A stretch of 64,000 nt of DNA from Pseudomonas sp. RIT288 (GTDB taxonomy: Bacteria > Pseudomonadota > Gammaproteobacteria > Pseudomonadales > Pseudomonadaceae): the NCBI RefSeq assembly GCF_000631985.1, contig NZ_JFYN01000041.1, positions 248,001 to 312,000 of the forward strand. The letters are read 5' to 3'. The notes beneath the pieces were generated by a model, which was not told the DNA's origin, made no database searches, and saw only the letters and a program-made list of their open reading frames with translations. How positions within the stretch are numbered: the first letter of the stretch is position 1; each line of letters starts with the position of its first letter. Below, piece after piece: positions 20,591 to 29,207 of the stretch. The position numbers and the translations under genes are program-made.

Positions 20591-21148
20591 TCAAAAAGAA
20601 AGCTCTGCCTGATCGTGCTTCAGCAAGGAAATACGATCGAACAACCTGATTTTTTCATTGGCTTTTTGCTTGGCGTGATCGGACATGAATGCAATCAACT
20701 CTTCGAGCTGACTGACGTCTCCGACCACTTTGAATTCCTTTTCCTTGTTGACGAAGACAAGCGACTTCTTCTTTCTCGACAACAGTTCAATGACGTTGCT
20801 GAGCGTGCCGGTGCTCTTTGCATCCCAGATCATCAGGCCGTAATCAGCCGCTTCGGCCATCACCACGTCTTTTTCGGTGAAGAAGGCTCTCGACCCTTTG
20901 GAATGTTTGGAGTCGACTGTTCTGGCGGGCCATTTCCCAAGGTTATTCCTCGGTGCCGAACCGCTGCAGAACACCGTGGTTCTGGATCTCTCAAGACTCA
21001 GCAGATACTCCTGAATGGAAGTGTCGGCCCCCCCTGCATCACCCACCACCACCTCAAAATCGGACGCAACGATATTATTGATACGCTCTTTAACCTTCGG
21101 ATCAAGGTTCTTGATGTTGATAGAGCCGGCAATAAATACAGTGGTCAT
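20591..21148 (-). CDS. SLOG-type (YspA/DUF2493-like) nucleotide-binding protein
   Basis: 185 residues from the ATG at 21148, chosen because GGAAG lies 8 nt upstream; a longer start at 21163 lacks this. I do not recognise a named family with certainty. The N-terminal strand TVFIAGS, the glycine motif VVVGDAGGADTSIQ and the later LMIWDAKSTGTLSNVIE fit the Rossmann-like SLOG fold, which binds or cleaves nucleotides. The C-terminus is a Lys-rich helical tail. It starts 5 bases after the stop of the phosphoribosyltransferase gene, so the two are almost surely co-translated. Base composition is clearly more AT-rich than flanking genes. Confidence 0.65.
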   Translation of the reverse strand: MTTVFIAGSINIKNLDPKVKERINNIVASDFEVVVGDAGGADTSIQEYLLSLERSRTTVFCSGSAPRNNLGKWPARTVDSKHSKGSRAFFTEKDVVMAEAADYGLMIWDAKSTGTLSNVIELLSRKKKSLVFVNKEKEFKVVGDVSQLEELIAFMSDHAKQKANEKIRLFDRISLLKHDQAELSF

Positions 21149-21153
21149 TGAGT

Positions 21154-21735
21154 TCACTTCCAAGTTAGCGCCGCTACGTAAATCTTCCCTACCTTGGGAT
21201 ATTTACGCAAAACAGCGCAGGCCGCGTCCATCGACGCCCCGCTATCAAACAGATCATCTACAACCAATACATTCCAGCGCCCATCCGTGGTGATTTCATC
21301 ATTGACGCTGAAACTGTCCCCAATCGCAGCAATCTTGTCTGCTTTGGAATGCAAATCCTTGAGCGATTTTCCAGTGGCCGCTTTTCGAAGCAAATCAGAG
21401 AAAACCGGCAGCCCAGTAATTTGTCCTAACGCCAGGGCAACCTCGGTTACCGGTTGTCGCTGACGAATATTTGAAGCAGGCATAGGTACCACAAATCCGA
21501 CCTGATCCAGTTTTGGGAACACATTTGTCGCTACCGCTTGGGCGAGTGGGCCGACCTGAGTCCAATCCTTCTGGTATTTGAGCTGGTAGGTCGCTTCGCC
21601 GATCTCGGTGCGCTGGTTATCGAAGCATGGATACCCGCGATCATCGTTGCCAAGAAAGGTACTACTTACCATGTGTTTGTCCAGCACCCAGCCCTGATCC
21701 CAAGGTCCATTGATCTGTTTGAGGGATACCTTCAT
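21154..21735 (-). CDS. ComF-like phosphoribosyltransferase
   Basis: 193 residues from the ATG at 21735 (GGAG with 6-nt spacing; the in-frame ATG at 21747 overlaps that Shine-Dalgarno). The type-I PRPP-binding loop is NVLVVDDLFDSGASMDAAC near residue 160, and VVPMPASNIRQRQPV is a ComF-like substrate-side segment. The family transfers phosphoribosyl from PRPP or releases it, but the substrate here is unknown. The N-terminal 50 residues (WDQGWVLDKHMVSSTFLGND) are not typical of competence ComF. It is the first gene of a two-gene operon with the SLOG-type protein. Confidence 0.75.
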   Translation of the reverse strand: MKVSLKQINGPWDQGWVLDKHMVSSTFLGNDDRGYPCFDNQRTEIGEATYQLKYQKDWTQVGPLAQAVATNVFPKLDQVGFVVPMPASNIRQRQPVTEVALALGQITGLPVFSDLLRKAATGKSLKDLHSKADKIAAIGDSFSVNDEITTDGRWNVLVVDDLFDSGASMDAACAVLRKYPKVGKIYVAALTWK

Positions 21736-22081
21736 TGAATTCTCCATTATTCATAACGATCCTTTGAGCCCTGAAACCAAGGGCCGAGCATCTGAAGCGA
21801 TGCGCGAGATTCAAACAAATAGCGGAAAAAACACTGGTTAGGGGTCGTTTCACTGGCGCCAGTGCAAAAACAGGCATCTCCTACAGACGCAGCCCTCCTG
21901 AAAAAGCTCCGTTTCCTACAGTTAGTGTCGATAGCGCAGACTTGGCGCGGAGAGCATCCGGGAGATAGTCTTCTTTCCGGCTGTGAAATCAGCAGCCCGG
22001 TGTCGAAGCCGGAACAAAATCAACATGGCGCAACCGCGCTCATTTGAGTGGCGGCTCTATTCTGAATATTGGAGTCGACAA
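21736..22081. other. Divergent intergenic region of the accessory patch
   Basis: 346 bases between the phosphoribosyltransferase and the Bro-N gene. It contains a perfect 14-bp palindrome (21851-21864) and must hold promoters for both directions. TTGCAC on the minus strand overlaps the palindrome and could be a -35, but no clear -10 follows. No other gene is supported. Confidence 0.55.
21851..21864. promoter_or_regulatory. 14-bp perfect palindrome, candidate operator
   Basis: CACTGGCGCCAGTG is a perfect palindrome about 116 bases upstream of the phosphoribosyltransferase start, in the divergent region. Its size and symmetry fit a dimeric repressor site. The binding protein is unknown. Confidence 0.4.
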
Positions 22082-22594
22082 ATGCCTAAACAAATCAAAA
22101 ACACCTCTGAAAACTTTCCTCACTTCACCCCCACCGTCTTCACCCGCCACAACCGCTTCCTCCACGCCTTCATGCAGGAACACGAAGCCTGGTTTTGTGT
22201 TCAGGATCTCGGTCGCCTGATGGGCTATCCGCTAAACGAACGCCTCACCCTGAAACTCGATCCCGATCAGCGCCGCCATGTCCTCCTGCGTCGGGATGGC
22301 GAAATTATCGATTGCGCGATGGTCAGCGAATCCGGCCTGTTCGCACTGCTCGTTCATCACTTCGTTCCGGAAAACCGCAACCTGCGCCAATGGCTGAGCC
22401 ATGAAGTGATTCCGATGTTGCGCGAAACCAGCGCGATATCTCTGGAGAACTGCCCGAGCCTGAGTTCGGTGAACTGGGCTGGCGTCACTGTGCCGCTGCT
22501 GCACTGGCAGCAACAGGCGTGGGTCAAATGGCGTGACGTGCCGGAGTTGATGCACGGCCAGCAGCCGTATCCGGTGCTCGGAACCTGTAGCTGA
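22082..22594 (+). CDS. Bro-N domain protein (phage antirepressor-like)
   Basis: 170 residues from the ATG at 22082. The BRO-N fold is visible: FTRHNRFLHAFMQEHEAWFCVQDLGRLMGYPL, later VSESGLFALLVHHFVPENRNLRQWLSHEVIPMLRE. This is the DNA-binding module of phage antirepressors. There is no C-terminal KilA or phage-type extension, only about 60 further residues (SVNWAGVTVPLLHWQQQAWV). No integrase or other phage gene is nearby, so it is probably a domesticated or stand-alone antirepressor. Confidence 0.78.
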   Translation: MPKQIKNTSENFPHFTPTVFTRHNRFLHAFMQEHEAWFCVQDLGRLMGYPLNERLTLKLDPDQRRHVLLRRDGEIIDCAMVSESGLFALLVHHFVPENRNLRQWLSHEVIPMLRETSAISLENCPSLSSVNWAGVTVPLLHWQQQAWVKWRDVPELMHGQQPYPVLGTCS

Positions 22595-22611
22595 AGCCCA
22601 TCTAATAAAAA

Positions 22612-22732
22612 ACCTGTGGCGAGGGAGCTTGTCGAATCGTCGCACCGTCCCGCAGGGTCGCGCAGCGGCCCCTCTACAAAAAGCAGGGGACTGCTGCGCA
22701 GTCCAGCGGGAGCAAGCTCCCTCGCCACAGGT
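22612..22732. repeat. REP doublet, family C
   Basis: ACCTGTGGCGAGGGAGCTTG and GCAAGCTCCCTCGCCACAGGT are inverted arms around about 80 bases downstream of the Bro-N gene. The left arm diverges just after GCTTG (tcgaatcg instead of ctccc). Confidence 0.82.
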
Positions 22733-22788
22733 CCAGCGTTTAAACCTCTAGACGAGTTGTTTTGCAGACGAGATTGCCAATCACTGAA

Positions 22789-22974
22789 ATGCCCCACGTT
22801 CTGGAAGTTATCCCAAGCGATGAGTTCTTCGCAGAGTGTTACCTAAAGCAAATCAGCGTAGCCATGCGCCAGGAAGCAATAAAAGTCGGCATCGCTGATG
22901 CCGACGCAGGCAAGTTGATTGACTTGGCGACCGTAAAAGCCAAATGGCTTTCACGATCGCAATCCCAGCGTTAA
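22789..22974 (+). CDS. Small protein, possible ribbon-helix-helix antitoxin-like remnant
   Basis: 61 residues from the ATG at 22789; a TTG at 22762 would add nine. The core RQEAIKVGIADADAGKLIDLATVKAKWL resembles the C-terminal half of CopG/ParD-type antitoxins, which commonly end with a G-x-x-DxxxG-x-(ILV) segment. No toxin gene lies next to it. The Shine-Dalgarno is poor. It may be an orphan or remnant. It converges on the next small gene with a 4-base overlap. Confidence 0.4.
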   Translation: MPHVLEVIPSDEFFAECYLKQISVAMRQEAIKVGIADADAGKLIDLATVKAKWLSRSQSQR

Positions 22975-23156
22975 AACCGCGAAACACTGCGCATCGCATC
23001 CACCAGATACCGCATCGCAATCCGGTCACTCTCCGACAACTCGCGATAACGTTCCACCAGCTTCAGCTCTTCAGAACTCAAACGACGCCTTCTGCGGCCG
23101 CTGCCGAGGCAGGGAAAGATGCCGAGCATTTCGGCGATGCCTTGAATTTTTGCCAT
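22971..23156 (-). CDS. Small basic helical protein (regulator-tail-like)
   Basis: 61 residues, MAKIQGIAEMLGIFPCLGSG followed by an Arg run (RRRRR) and LSSEELKLVERYRELSESDRIAMRYLVDAM. The C-terminal helix pair resembles the tail of Xre/Cro-type regulators (a LSxxELxLxxRYRxLSExDR pattern), but the helix-turn-helix itself is missing. It could be a small conserved Pseudomonas protein or a regulator fragment; no function is assigned. Confidence 0.5.
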   Translation of the reverse strand: MAKIQGIAEMLGIFPCLGSGRRRRRLSSEELKLVERYRELSESDRIAMRYLVDAMRSVSRF

Positions 23157-23549
23157 GGACGATGTCCTTCTCTGATACTTCGAAGAATTGCTTGATCACC
23201 ACATCGCCCTGCCCCTTACAGCAGCGCCTGTGCCCTGCCGGTCGTGCCGGCCATGCCCATAGAATAGAAATTTAATCGGCGCTGAAAAGCGGTTTTTAGA
23301 GTAATTAGTCGAAAAAAGCAGATATGCCCTGTAAATCAGAAAGTGCCGTCAGACATTTAACCGACATGTCTTGTTTCATTGACACTCTGTCACTGTGTAT
23401 CAACGAATTTTGCTCGGCGAGCGAACCGTTTAAGCTAGCCGGCATCTGTTTATAGTCCGTTGCGTTTGGCCGAAGGCTTGTCCGAACCGTAATTTCTGAT
23501 CCAGCACGTGCCAGGAACGGCGCGGGATTGCTCACGACAGGTTGTAATT
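23157..23549. other. Intergenic region upstream of opgD
   Basis: 393 bases between the small protein gene and opgD. It is AT-richer than the neighbours and holds a small GCCGG hairpin near 23240-23255. It should contain the opgD promoter. No gene, repeat or clear promoter pair is identified. Confidence 0.5.
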
Positions 23550-25178
23550 ATGCACCGCAGGAATTTGCTCAAAGCGTCGATGGCCATTGCGGCTTACACC
23601 GGTCTCTCGGCTTCCGGCCTGCTGGCCGCCCGTGCCTGGGCCGCCAATGGTGGCGCTGCCGATGGTGAAGCGCAGGCCTTCGACTTCGAAGCGCTCAAGC
23701 GTCAGGCCAAGCAACTGGCCGGCTCGGCCTATCAGGACAGCAAACAGGTGCTGCCACCGACTCTGGCGACCATGACCCCGCAGAACTTCAACGCGATCCG
23801 CTACGACGGCGACCATTCGCTGTGGAAGGAAAACAAGGGTCAGCTGGACGTGCAGTTCTTCCACGTCGGCATGGGGTTCCGCCAGCCGGTGCGCATGTAC
23901 AGCGTCGATCCGAAGACCCGTACCGCGCGCGAAGTGCATTTTCGCCCGACGCTGTTCAACTACGAGAACACCTCGGTCGACACCCAGCAGCTCAAAGGCG
24001 ACCTGGGGTTTGCCGGCTTCAAGCTGTTCAAGGCCCCGGAACTGGATCGCCATGACGTGGTGTCGTTCCTCGGTGCCAGCTATTTCCGCGCGGTGGATGC
24101 CACTGGCCAATATGGCCTATCCGCCCGTGGTCTGGCCGTCGACACCTACGCGAAAAAGCGCGAAGAATTCCCCGACTTCACCAAATTCTGGTTCGAGACC
24201 CCGGAACAGAACGCCACGCGCTTCGTGGTCTACGCCCTGCTCGACTCGCCGAGCGCCACCGGTGCCTACCGCTTCGACATCGATTGCCAGGCCGAGCGCG
24301 TGGTGATGGAGATCGACGCCCACATCAACGCGCGTACCGCCATCGAACAACTGGGCATCGCGCCGATGACCAGCATGTTCAGCTGCGGCACCCACGAACG
24401 CCGCATGTGCGACACCATTCACCCGCAGATCCACGACTCTGATCGCCTGGCGATGTGGCGTGGCAATGGCGAGTGGATCTGCCGTCCGCTGAACAACCCG
24501 GCGACCCTGCAGTTCAACGCGTTCGCCGACAAGGATCCGAAGGGTTTTGGTCTGGTGCAGACCGACCACGAATTCGCCAACTATCAGGACACTGTCGACT
24601 GGTACAGCAAGCGCCCGAGCCTGTGGGTCGAACCGACCACCGCGTGGGGCGAAGGCTCGATTGATCTGCTGGAAATTCCTACCACCGGCGAAACCCTCGA
24701 CAACATCGTCGCGTTCTGGACCCCGAAGAAGCCAGTGGCTGCCGGCGACTCGCTGAACTACGGCTATAAGCTTTACTGGAGCGCCCTGCCACCGGTGGGC
24801 ACGCCGCTGGCGCGGGTGCATGCGACACGTTCGGGCATGGGTGGATTCGTCGAAGGCTGGGCACCGGGCGAGCATTACCCGCCGGTCTGGGCCCGTCGTT
24901 TTGCCGTGGACTTTACCGGTGGCGGCCTGGATCGCCTGCCGCAGGGCACCGGGATCGAACCGGTGGTCACTTGCTCCAACGGCAAGGTGCAAGACTTCAG
25001 CGTGCTGGTGCTCGATGACATCAAGGGTTACCGGATCCTGTTCGACTGGTACCCGACCAGCGACAGCGTCGACCCGGTGGAACTGCGGCTGTTCATCCGC
25101 ACCAATGACCGCACGCTGAGCGAGACCTGGTTGTACCAGTACTTCCCGCCGGCGCCGGACAAGCGTAAATACCCTTGA
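23550..25178 (+). CDS. opgD: Periplasmic glucan biosynthesis protein D (OpgD/MdoD)
   Basis: Needed for the synthesis or branching of osmoregulated periplasmic glucans. It has 542 residues from the ATG at 23550. The N-terminus [16 protein letters not shown] is a twin-arginine signal with an [18 protein letters not shown] hydrophobic region, so the folded protein is exported by Tat. The mature part is the MdoG/OpgD domain ([47 protein letters not shown]). The upstream in-frame ATG at 23508 would bury the RR motif and is rejected. Confidence 0.92.
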   Translation: MHRRNLLKASMAIAAYTGLSASGLLAARAWAANGGAADGEAQAFDFEALKRQAKQLAGSAYQDSKQVLPPTLATMTPQNFNAIRYDGDHSLWKENKGQLDVQFFHVGMGFRQPVRMYSVDPKTRTAREVHFRPTLFNYENTSVDTQQLKGDLGFAGFKLFKAPELDRHDVVSFLGASYFRAVDATGQYGLSARGLAVDTYAKKREEFPDFTKFWFETPEQNATRFVVYALLDSPSATGAYRFDIDCQAERVVMEIDAHINARTAIEQLGIAPMTSMFSCGTHERRMCDTIHPQIHDSDRLAMWRGNGEWICRPLNNPATLQFNAFADKDPKGFGLVQTDHEFANYQDTVDWYSKRPSLWVEPTTAWGEGSIDLLEIPTTGETLDNIVAFWTPKKPVAAGDSLNYGYKLYWSALPPVGTPLARVHATRSGMGGFVEGWAPGEHYPPVWARRFAVDFTGGGLDRLPQGTGIEPVVTCSNGKVQDFSVLVLDDIKGYRILFDWYPTSDSVDPVELRLFIRTNDRTLSETWLYQYFPPAPDKRKYP

Positions 25179-25205
25179 GGGTTATGTAGCGCCTGACCTG
25201 GCCTC

Positions 25206-25297
25206 TTCGCGAGCAGGCTCACTCCTACAGGGGGATCTATCGTTCACAAAATGAGTGTTCGACGCAGATCAACTGTAGGAGTGAGCCTGCTCGCGAT
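25206..25297. repeat. REP doublet, family A
   Basis: TCGCGAGCAGGCTCACTCCTAC and its inverted copy flank about 45 bases downstream of opgD. Confidence 0.85.
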
Positions 25298-25337
25298 AGC
25301 GTCCGACCAGGCAGCGCAACGACAACCAGACCAAACA

Positions 25338-25367
25338 AAGCCCCGGCCATCACTGACCGGGGCTTTT
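25338..25367. terminator. Bidirectional rho-independent terminator
   Basis: AAAGCCCCGG...CCGGGGCTTTTT forms a GC-rich hairpin (stem AGCCCCGG) with A-tract and T-tract on opposite sides, between the convergent opgD (+) and old yellow enzyme (-) genes. Confidence 0.85.
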
Positions 25368-25385
25368 TGCTTTACCGCAACCGAC

Positions 25386-26492
25386 TCAATCGCGCAGGTC
25401 AGACTCGTGAATCGGCTGATCACGATGGGTGGCGCGCTGATATTGCGCCGGCCACACCGCTTTACGCCCACCCAGATCATCGTCGGCATGCAGCGGCCAG
25501 TACGGGTCACGCAACAGCTCGCGGGCGAGGAAGATGATGTCGGCCTGACAGGTGCGCAGAATGTGCTCAGCCTGCGCCGGCTCGGTAATCATGCCGACGG
25601 TGCCGGTAGCGATGCCGGACTCCTTGCGCACCCGTTCGGCGAAGCGTGTCTGATAACCCGGCCCCACGGGAATCTCGGCGTTGGCGGCGGTACCACCGGA
25701 GGAGACGTCGATCAGATCCGCTCCCAGTGCCTTGAGGCGGCGCGCCAGCTCCACGGTTTCATCCGGGTTCCAGCCGTCTTCCACCCAGTCGGTGGCCGAA
25801 ACCCGGACGAACACCGGCAACTCTTGCGGCCAGACCTCACGAACAGCCTCGGTGACCTGCAACACCAGCCGAATACGGTTTTCGAACGAACCACCGTACT
25901 GATCGCGGCGCTGGTTGCTCAATGGCGACAGAAACTGATGCAACAGATAACCGTGGGCGGCATGCACTTCAACCACGCTGAAACCTGCGGTCAATGCGCG
26001 CTTGGCGGCGGCAACGAACGCCTGAATTACGTCGGCGATCTGCGCTTCATCGAGCTGTTTCGGTTGCGTGTGTTGCGGATCGAAAGCAATCGGCGATGGC
26101 CCGACCGGGATCCAGCCGCCATCCTCCGGCTTGACGCTACCGTGTTTGCCGATCCATGGCCGATGGGTGCTGGCCTTGCGCCCGGCGTGGGCCAGTTGAA
26201 TGCCGGCGACAGCGCCCTGAGCCGTGATGAAACGGGTGATGCGTTGCAGCGGTTCGATCTGTTCGTCGTTCCACAAACCGAGGTCTTCGGCGGTGATTCG
26301 CCCGTCGGCGGTGACCGCCGTGGCTTCCGTGAAAATCAGTCCGGCACCGCCCACCGCGCGGCTACCCAGGTGCACCAGATGCCAGTCGTTGGCCAGACCG
26401 TCGACGCTGGAATACTGGCACATCGGCGACACGGCGATGCGGTTGGGCAGGGTCAGTTGGCGAAGGGTAAAGGGTTCGAGCAGCAGACTCAT
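25386..26492 (-). CDS. NADH:flavin oxidoreductase, old yellow enzyme (YqjM/XenA type)
   Basis: FMN-dependent ene-reductase of the OYE family, 368 residues forming a single TIM barrel. Features are LFNRIAV-like start PNRIAVSPMCQYSS (with the Cys that tunes FMN in the YqjM class), IQLAHAGRK, VEVHAAHGYLLHQFLSPLSN (substrate His-x-x-His pair) and RDQYGGSFENRIR. It probably reduces activated C=C bonds of xenobiotics or oxidised metabolites. Physiological substrate unknown. It is a single-gene unit facing the terminator shared with opgD. Confidence 0.88.
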   Translation of the reverse strand: MSLLLEPFTLRQLTLPNRIAVSPMCQYSSVDGLANDWHLVHLGSRAVGGAGLIFTEATAVTADGRITAEDLGLWNDEQIEPLQRITRFITAQGAVAGIQLAHAGRKASTHRPWIGKHGSVKPEDGGWIPVGPSPIAFDPQHTQPKQLDEAQIADVIQAFVAAAKRALTAGFSVVEVHAAHGYLLHQFLSPLSNQRRDQYGGSFENRIRLVLQVTEAVREVWPQELPVFVRVSATDWVEDGWNPDETVELARRLKALGADLIDVSSGGTAANAEIPVGPGYQTRFAERVRKESGIATGTVGMITEPAQAEHILRTCQADIIFLARELLRDPYWPLHADDDLGGRKAVWPAQYQRATHRDQPIHESDLRD

Positions 26493-26693
26493 GGGGCACC
26501 TCTCAAATCAGTGGGCAGGCTCCAGGGTTCTGTTTGAAAAGTCGACGAGTGACAGGAAAAGGTGCAGCACCCGCCCCCGCGGGCAAAAAATTCGACAAGA
26601 CGTCACAAGGCCAATCAAGCAGTGCTTAGAGCCTAGTCGACAACCGGGGATGAGGGAGGGTTCAAGACGTTTTCTGTGAGTGCCACCGAACCT

Positions 26694-26739
26694 GTGGCGA
26701 GGGAGCCTGCTCCCAGCAAGAGCAAGCTCCCTCGCCACA
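26694..26739. repeat. REP pair, family C (compact)
   Basis: TGTGGCGAGGGAGCCTGCTC and AGCAAGCTCCCTCGCCACA are separated by only a few bases, just downstream of recJ. It could act as a transcript-stabilising hairpin. Confidence 0.75.
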
Positions 26740-26753
26740 CAAGCACAAAGGGG

Positions 26754-28463
26754 TCAGCGTGGTTCGATGTGGGCAATCATCAATTGCACCGTCTCGTTGC
26801 CCCGAAACTCGTTAACGTCGAGCTTATAAGCCAGCTCGACCCACTGAATGGTCGGGTTCGGCCAGACATCACGATCGATGCCGAAAGCGATGCCATCCAG
26901 CTTCACCGAACCGCATTCACTTTTCAGCACCACCTTCAGGTGCCGCTCGCCGACCACCCGCTGCTCGACCAACTGGAACACGCCATGGAACAGCGGCTCC
27001 GGGAAGTGCTGGCCCCAAGGCCCCGCATGACGCAGGGCACGGGCCAGTTCCAGATGGAATTCCTCGACCGCCAGCGTGCCATCCGAGAGCATGCGCCCGG
27101 TCAGGTCCTCTTCGCGAAGTTGCCGACGCACTTCAGCGTCAAACGCCTCGGCGAACAGCGGAAAATTCTCTTGCGGCAAGGTCAGACCGGCCGCCATCGC
27201 ATGGCCACCGTACTTGGCGATCAGGTTCGGATGCTGCGCCGCGACCACGCTCAGGGCATCGCGAATGTGGAAACCCTGCACCGAACGTCCCGAACCCTTG
27301 AGCAGGCCGTCACCGGCATCGGCGAAGGCAATGGTCGGACGGAAATAACGTTCTTTCATCCGCGAGGCGAGAATGCCGATCACGCCCTGGTGCCACTCGG
27401 GATCGAACAGGCACAGGCCGAACGGCATCGATTCCACCGGCAAATCCTTGAGCTGGGCCAGCGCCTCGCGCTGCATGCCCTGCTCGATGGATTTGCGATC
27501 CTGGTTCATGCCGTCCAGTTGCGCGGCCATTTCCCGCGCCAGATTGGCGTCGGCGGTGAGCAGGCATTCAATCCCGAGACTCATGTCATCCAGGCGCCCC
27601 GCCGCGTTCAGACGCGGGCCGACGATAAAACCCAGGTCGGTGGAGGTAATCCGCGCGGCGTCACGCTTGGCCACTTCAAGAATCGCCTTGATCCCCGGCC
27701 GTGCGCGCCCGGCACGAATCCGCTCGAGGCCCTGATGCACCAGAATCCGGTTGTTGGCGTCCAGCGGCACCACGTCGGCAACGCTGCCCAGCGCCACCAG
27801 ATCCAGCAGTTCACCGATGTTCGGCTGCGGCTTGCTCTCGTACCAGCCGAGGGTGCGCAGGCGCGCGCGCAAAGCCATCAATACGTAGAAAATCACCCCG
27901 ACCCCGGCCAGCGCCTTGCTCGGAAACTCGCAACCGGGCTGGTTCGGATTGACCAGCGCATCGGCCAGCGGCAGTTCATCGCCGGGCAAGTGGTGGTCGG
28001 TGATCAACACCTTGAGCCCGGCCTTTTTTGCCGCCGCCACGCCTTCGACGCTGGAGATGCCGTTGTCGACGGTGATCAGCAACTGCGGCTCGCGCGTCAG
28101 GGCGACTTCGACAATTTCCGGGGTCAGGCCATAGCCGTATTCGAAGCGGTTCGGCACCAGATAATCGACATGCGCCGCGCCCAGCAGACGCAAGCCGAGC
28201 ACGCCAACCGTACTGGCCGTCGCGCCATCGGCGTCGAAGTCACCGACGATCAGAATCCGTTGACGTTGCTCCAGTGCCGTCACCAGCAGGTCCACTGCCG
28301 CCTCGATGCCCTTGAGCTGCTGGAACGGAATCAGCCGCGCCAGACTTTTATCCAGCTCCGCCTCGGACTGCACACCCCGCGCCGCGTACAAACGGGTCAG
28401 CAAAGGTGGCAGGTCACCGAGAAACGGCAGCGTGGCAGGCAACGGTCGAGGTTCAATACGCAT
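26754..28463 (-). CDS. recJ: Single-stranded-DNA-specific exonuclease RecJ
   Basis: 5'-3' single-strand exonuclease of recombination and mismatch repair. It has 569 residues. The DHH superfamily core shows VGDFDADGATAS (motif I, metal ligands), ITVDNGISS, TDHHLPGDELP (DHH motif) and ALGSVADVVPLDANNR. The DHHA1 domain has KYGGHAMAAGLTL, followed by the C-terminal OB-like domain. It lies 55 bp downstream of yaeQ on the same strand and is probably co-transcribed with it. Confidence 0.95.
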   Translation of the reverse strand: MRIEPRPLPATLPFLGDLPPLLTRLYAARGVQSEAELDKSLARLIPFQQLKGIEAAVDLLVTALEQRQRILIVGDFDADGATASTVGVLGLRLLGAAHVDYLVPNRFEYGYGLTPEIVEVALTREPQLLITVDNGISSVEGVAAAKKAGLKVLITDHHLPGDELPLADALVNPNQPGCEFPSKALAGVGVIFYVLMALRARLRTLGWYESKPQPNIGELLDLVALGSVADVVPLDANNRILVHQGLERIRAGRARPGIKAILEVAKRDAARITSTDLGFIVGPRLNAAGRLDDMSLGIECLLTADANLAREMAAQLDGMNQDRKSIEQGMQREALAQLKDLPVESMPFGLCLFDPEWHQGVIGILASRMKERYFRPTIAFADAGDGLLKGSGRSVQGFHIRDALSVVAAQHPNLIAKYGGHAMAAGLTLPQENFPLFAEAFDAEVRRQLREEDLTGRMLSDGTLAVEEFHLELARALRHAGPWGQHFPEPLFHGVFQLVEQRVVGERHLKVVLKSECGSVKLDGIAFGIDRDVWPNPTIQWVELAYKLDVNEFRGNETVQLMIAHIEPR

Positions 28464-28518
28464 GGGCTAACGGAAACTTCTCTTGAATACGTGGGATTAA
28501 TCAGTGAACGGCGCAGGG

Positions 28519-29061
28519 TCAGCCGCGTTCACCTTGCAGCCATTGCAACTGGACTTCGTGCTGACCACGGTCGTCGGTAACGAAGATCGTGCCTTCGCTG
28601 ATCATCACGTCCCACTTGATGACGCGCGGCATGTCCTTGGCCAGGGTTTCCAGCACTTCCTGCGGGACGGCAGCGATGTTGACGTTTTTCAGGTTCTTGA
28701 TCGCCGGGATCACTTTGGTTTCCCACACGCGCAGGCTGCCGTAGGCCAGCAGGCTGGTGCGTTCGGTGCGACGCGAGCACCAGGTCAGGCGATCAGCGTC
28801 TGGCTGACCGACTTCGATCCAGTGCAGAACGCGGTCATCCAGGCTTTTTTCCCACAGCGCAGGTTCATCCACGTCCGACAGACCACGGCCGAACGACAGC
28901 TGCTCGTTGTACCAGAGCGCGTAGGCCAGCAGCCGCACGGTCATGCGCTCTTCGGTCTCCGAAGGGTGACGGGCGATGGTCTGCTTGACGCTCTCGTAGA
29001 TACTGCGGTCGAGGTCAGTGAGGTTCAGTTCGAATTTGTACGTGGTAGACGGCTGGGCCAT
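28519..29061 (-). CDS. yaeQ: YaeQ family protein
   Basis: 180 residues from the ATG encoding MAQPSTTYKFELNLTDLD, which matches the usual YaeQ start; an in-frame ATG at 29094 would add eleven unconserved residues. Conserved features are LARHPSET-like IARHPSETEERM, GRGLSDVDEPALW and WIEVGQPDADR. The family has a restriction-endonuclease-like (PD-(D/E)XK-related) fold, but its biochemical role is not established. It is upstream of recJ in the same orientation. Confidence 0.9.
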   Translation of the reverse strand: MAQPSTTYKFELNLTDLDRSIYESVKQTIARHPSETEERMTVRLLAYALWYNEQLSFGRGLSDVDEPALWEKSLDDRVLHWIEVGQPDADRLTWCSRRTERTSLLAYGSLRVWETKVIPAIKNLKNVNIAAVPQEVLETLAKDMPRVIKWDVMISEGTIFVTDDRGQHEVQLQWLQGERG

Positions 29062-29207
29062 GAACGGGCTTCTTGATACGAGGAAAGTCGGCAAGTCTAA
29101 CCGATGCCGTAGGCAATCATCGAATTGATGGCGATCAAGCTGCGGCGTCTGACAGCCGGCTATGTTAAAACGCTGTATTCGCTCAGCCTTGTCCTACAGG
29201 ATTCAGT

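Noticed and set aside
20533-23160. Prophage remnant
   Set aside because: Only one Bro-N gene points to phage. There is no integrase, structural, lysis or replication gene, so only an accessory patch is claimed.
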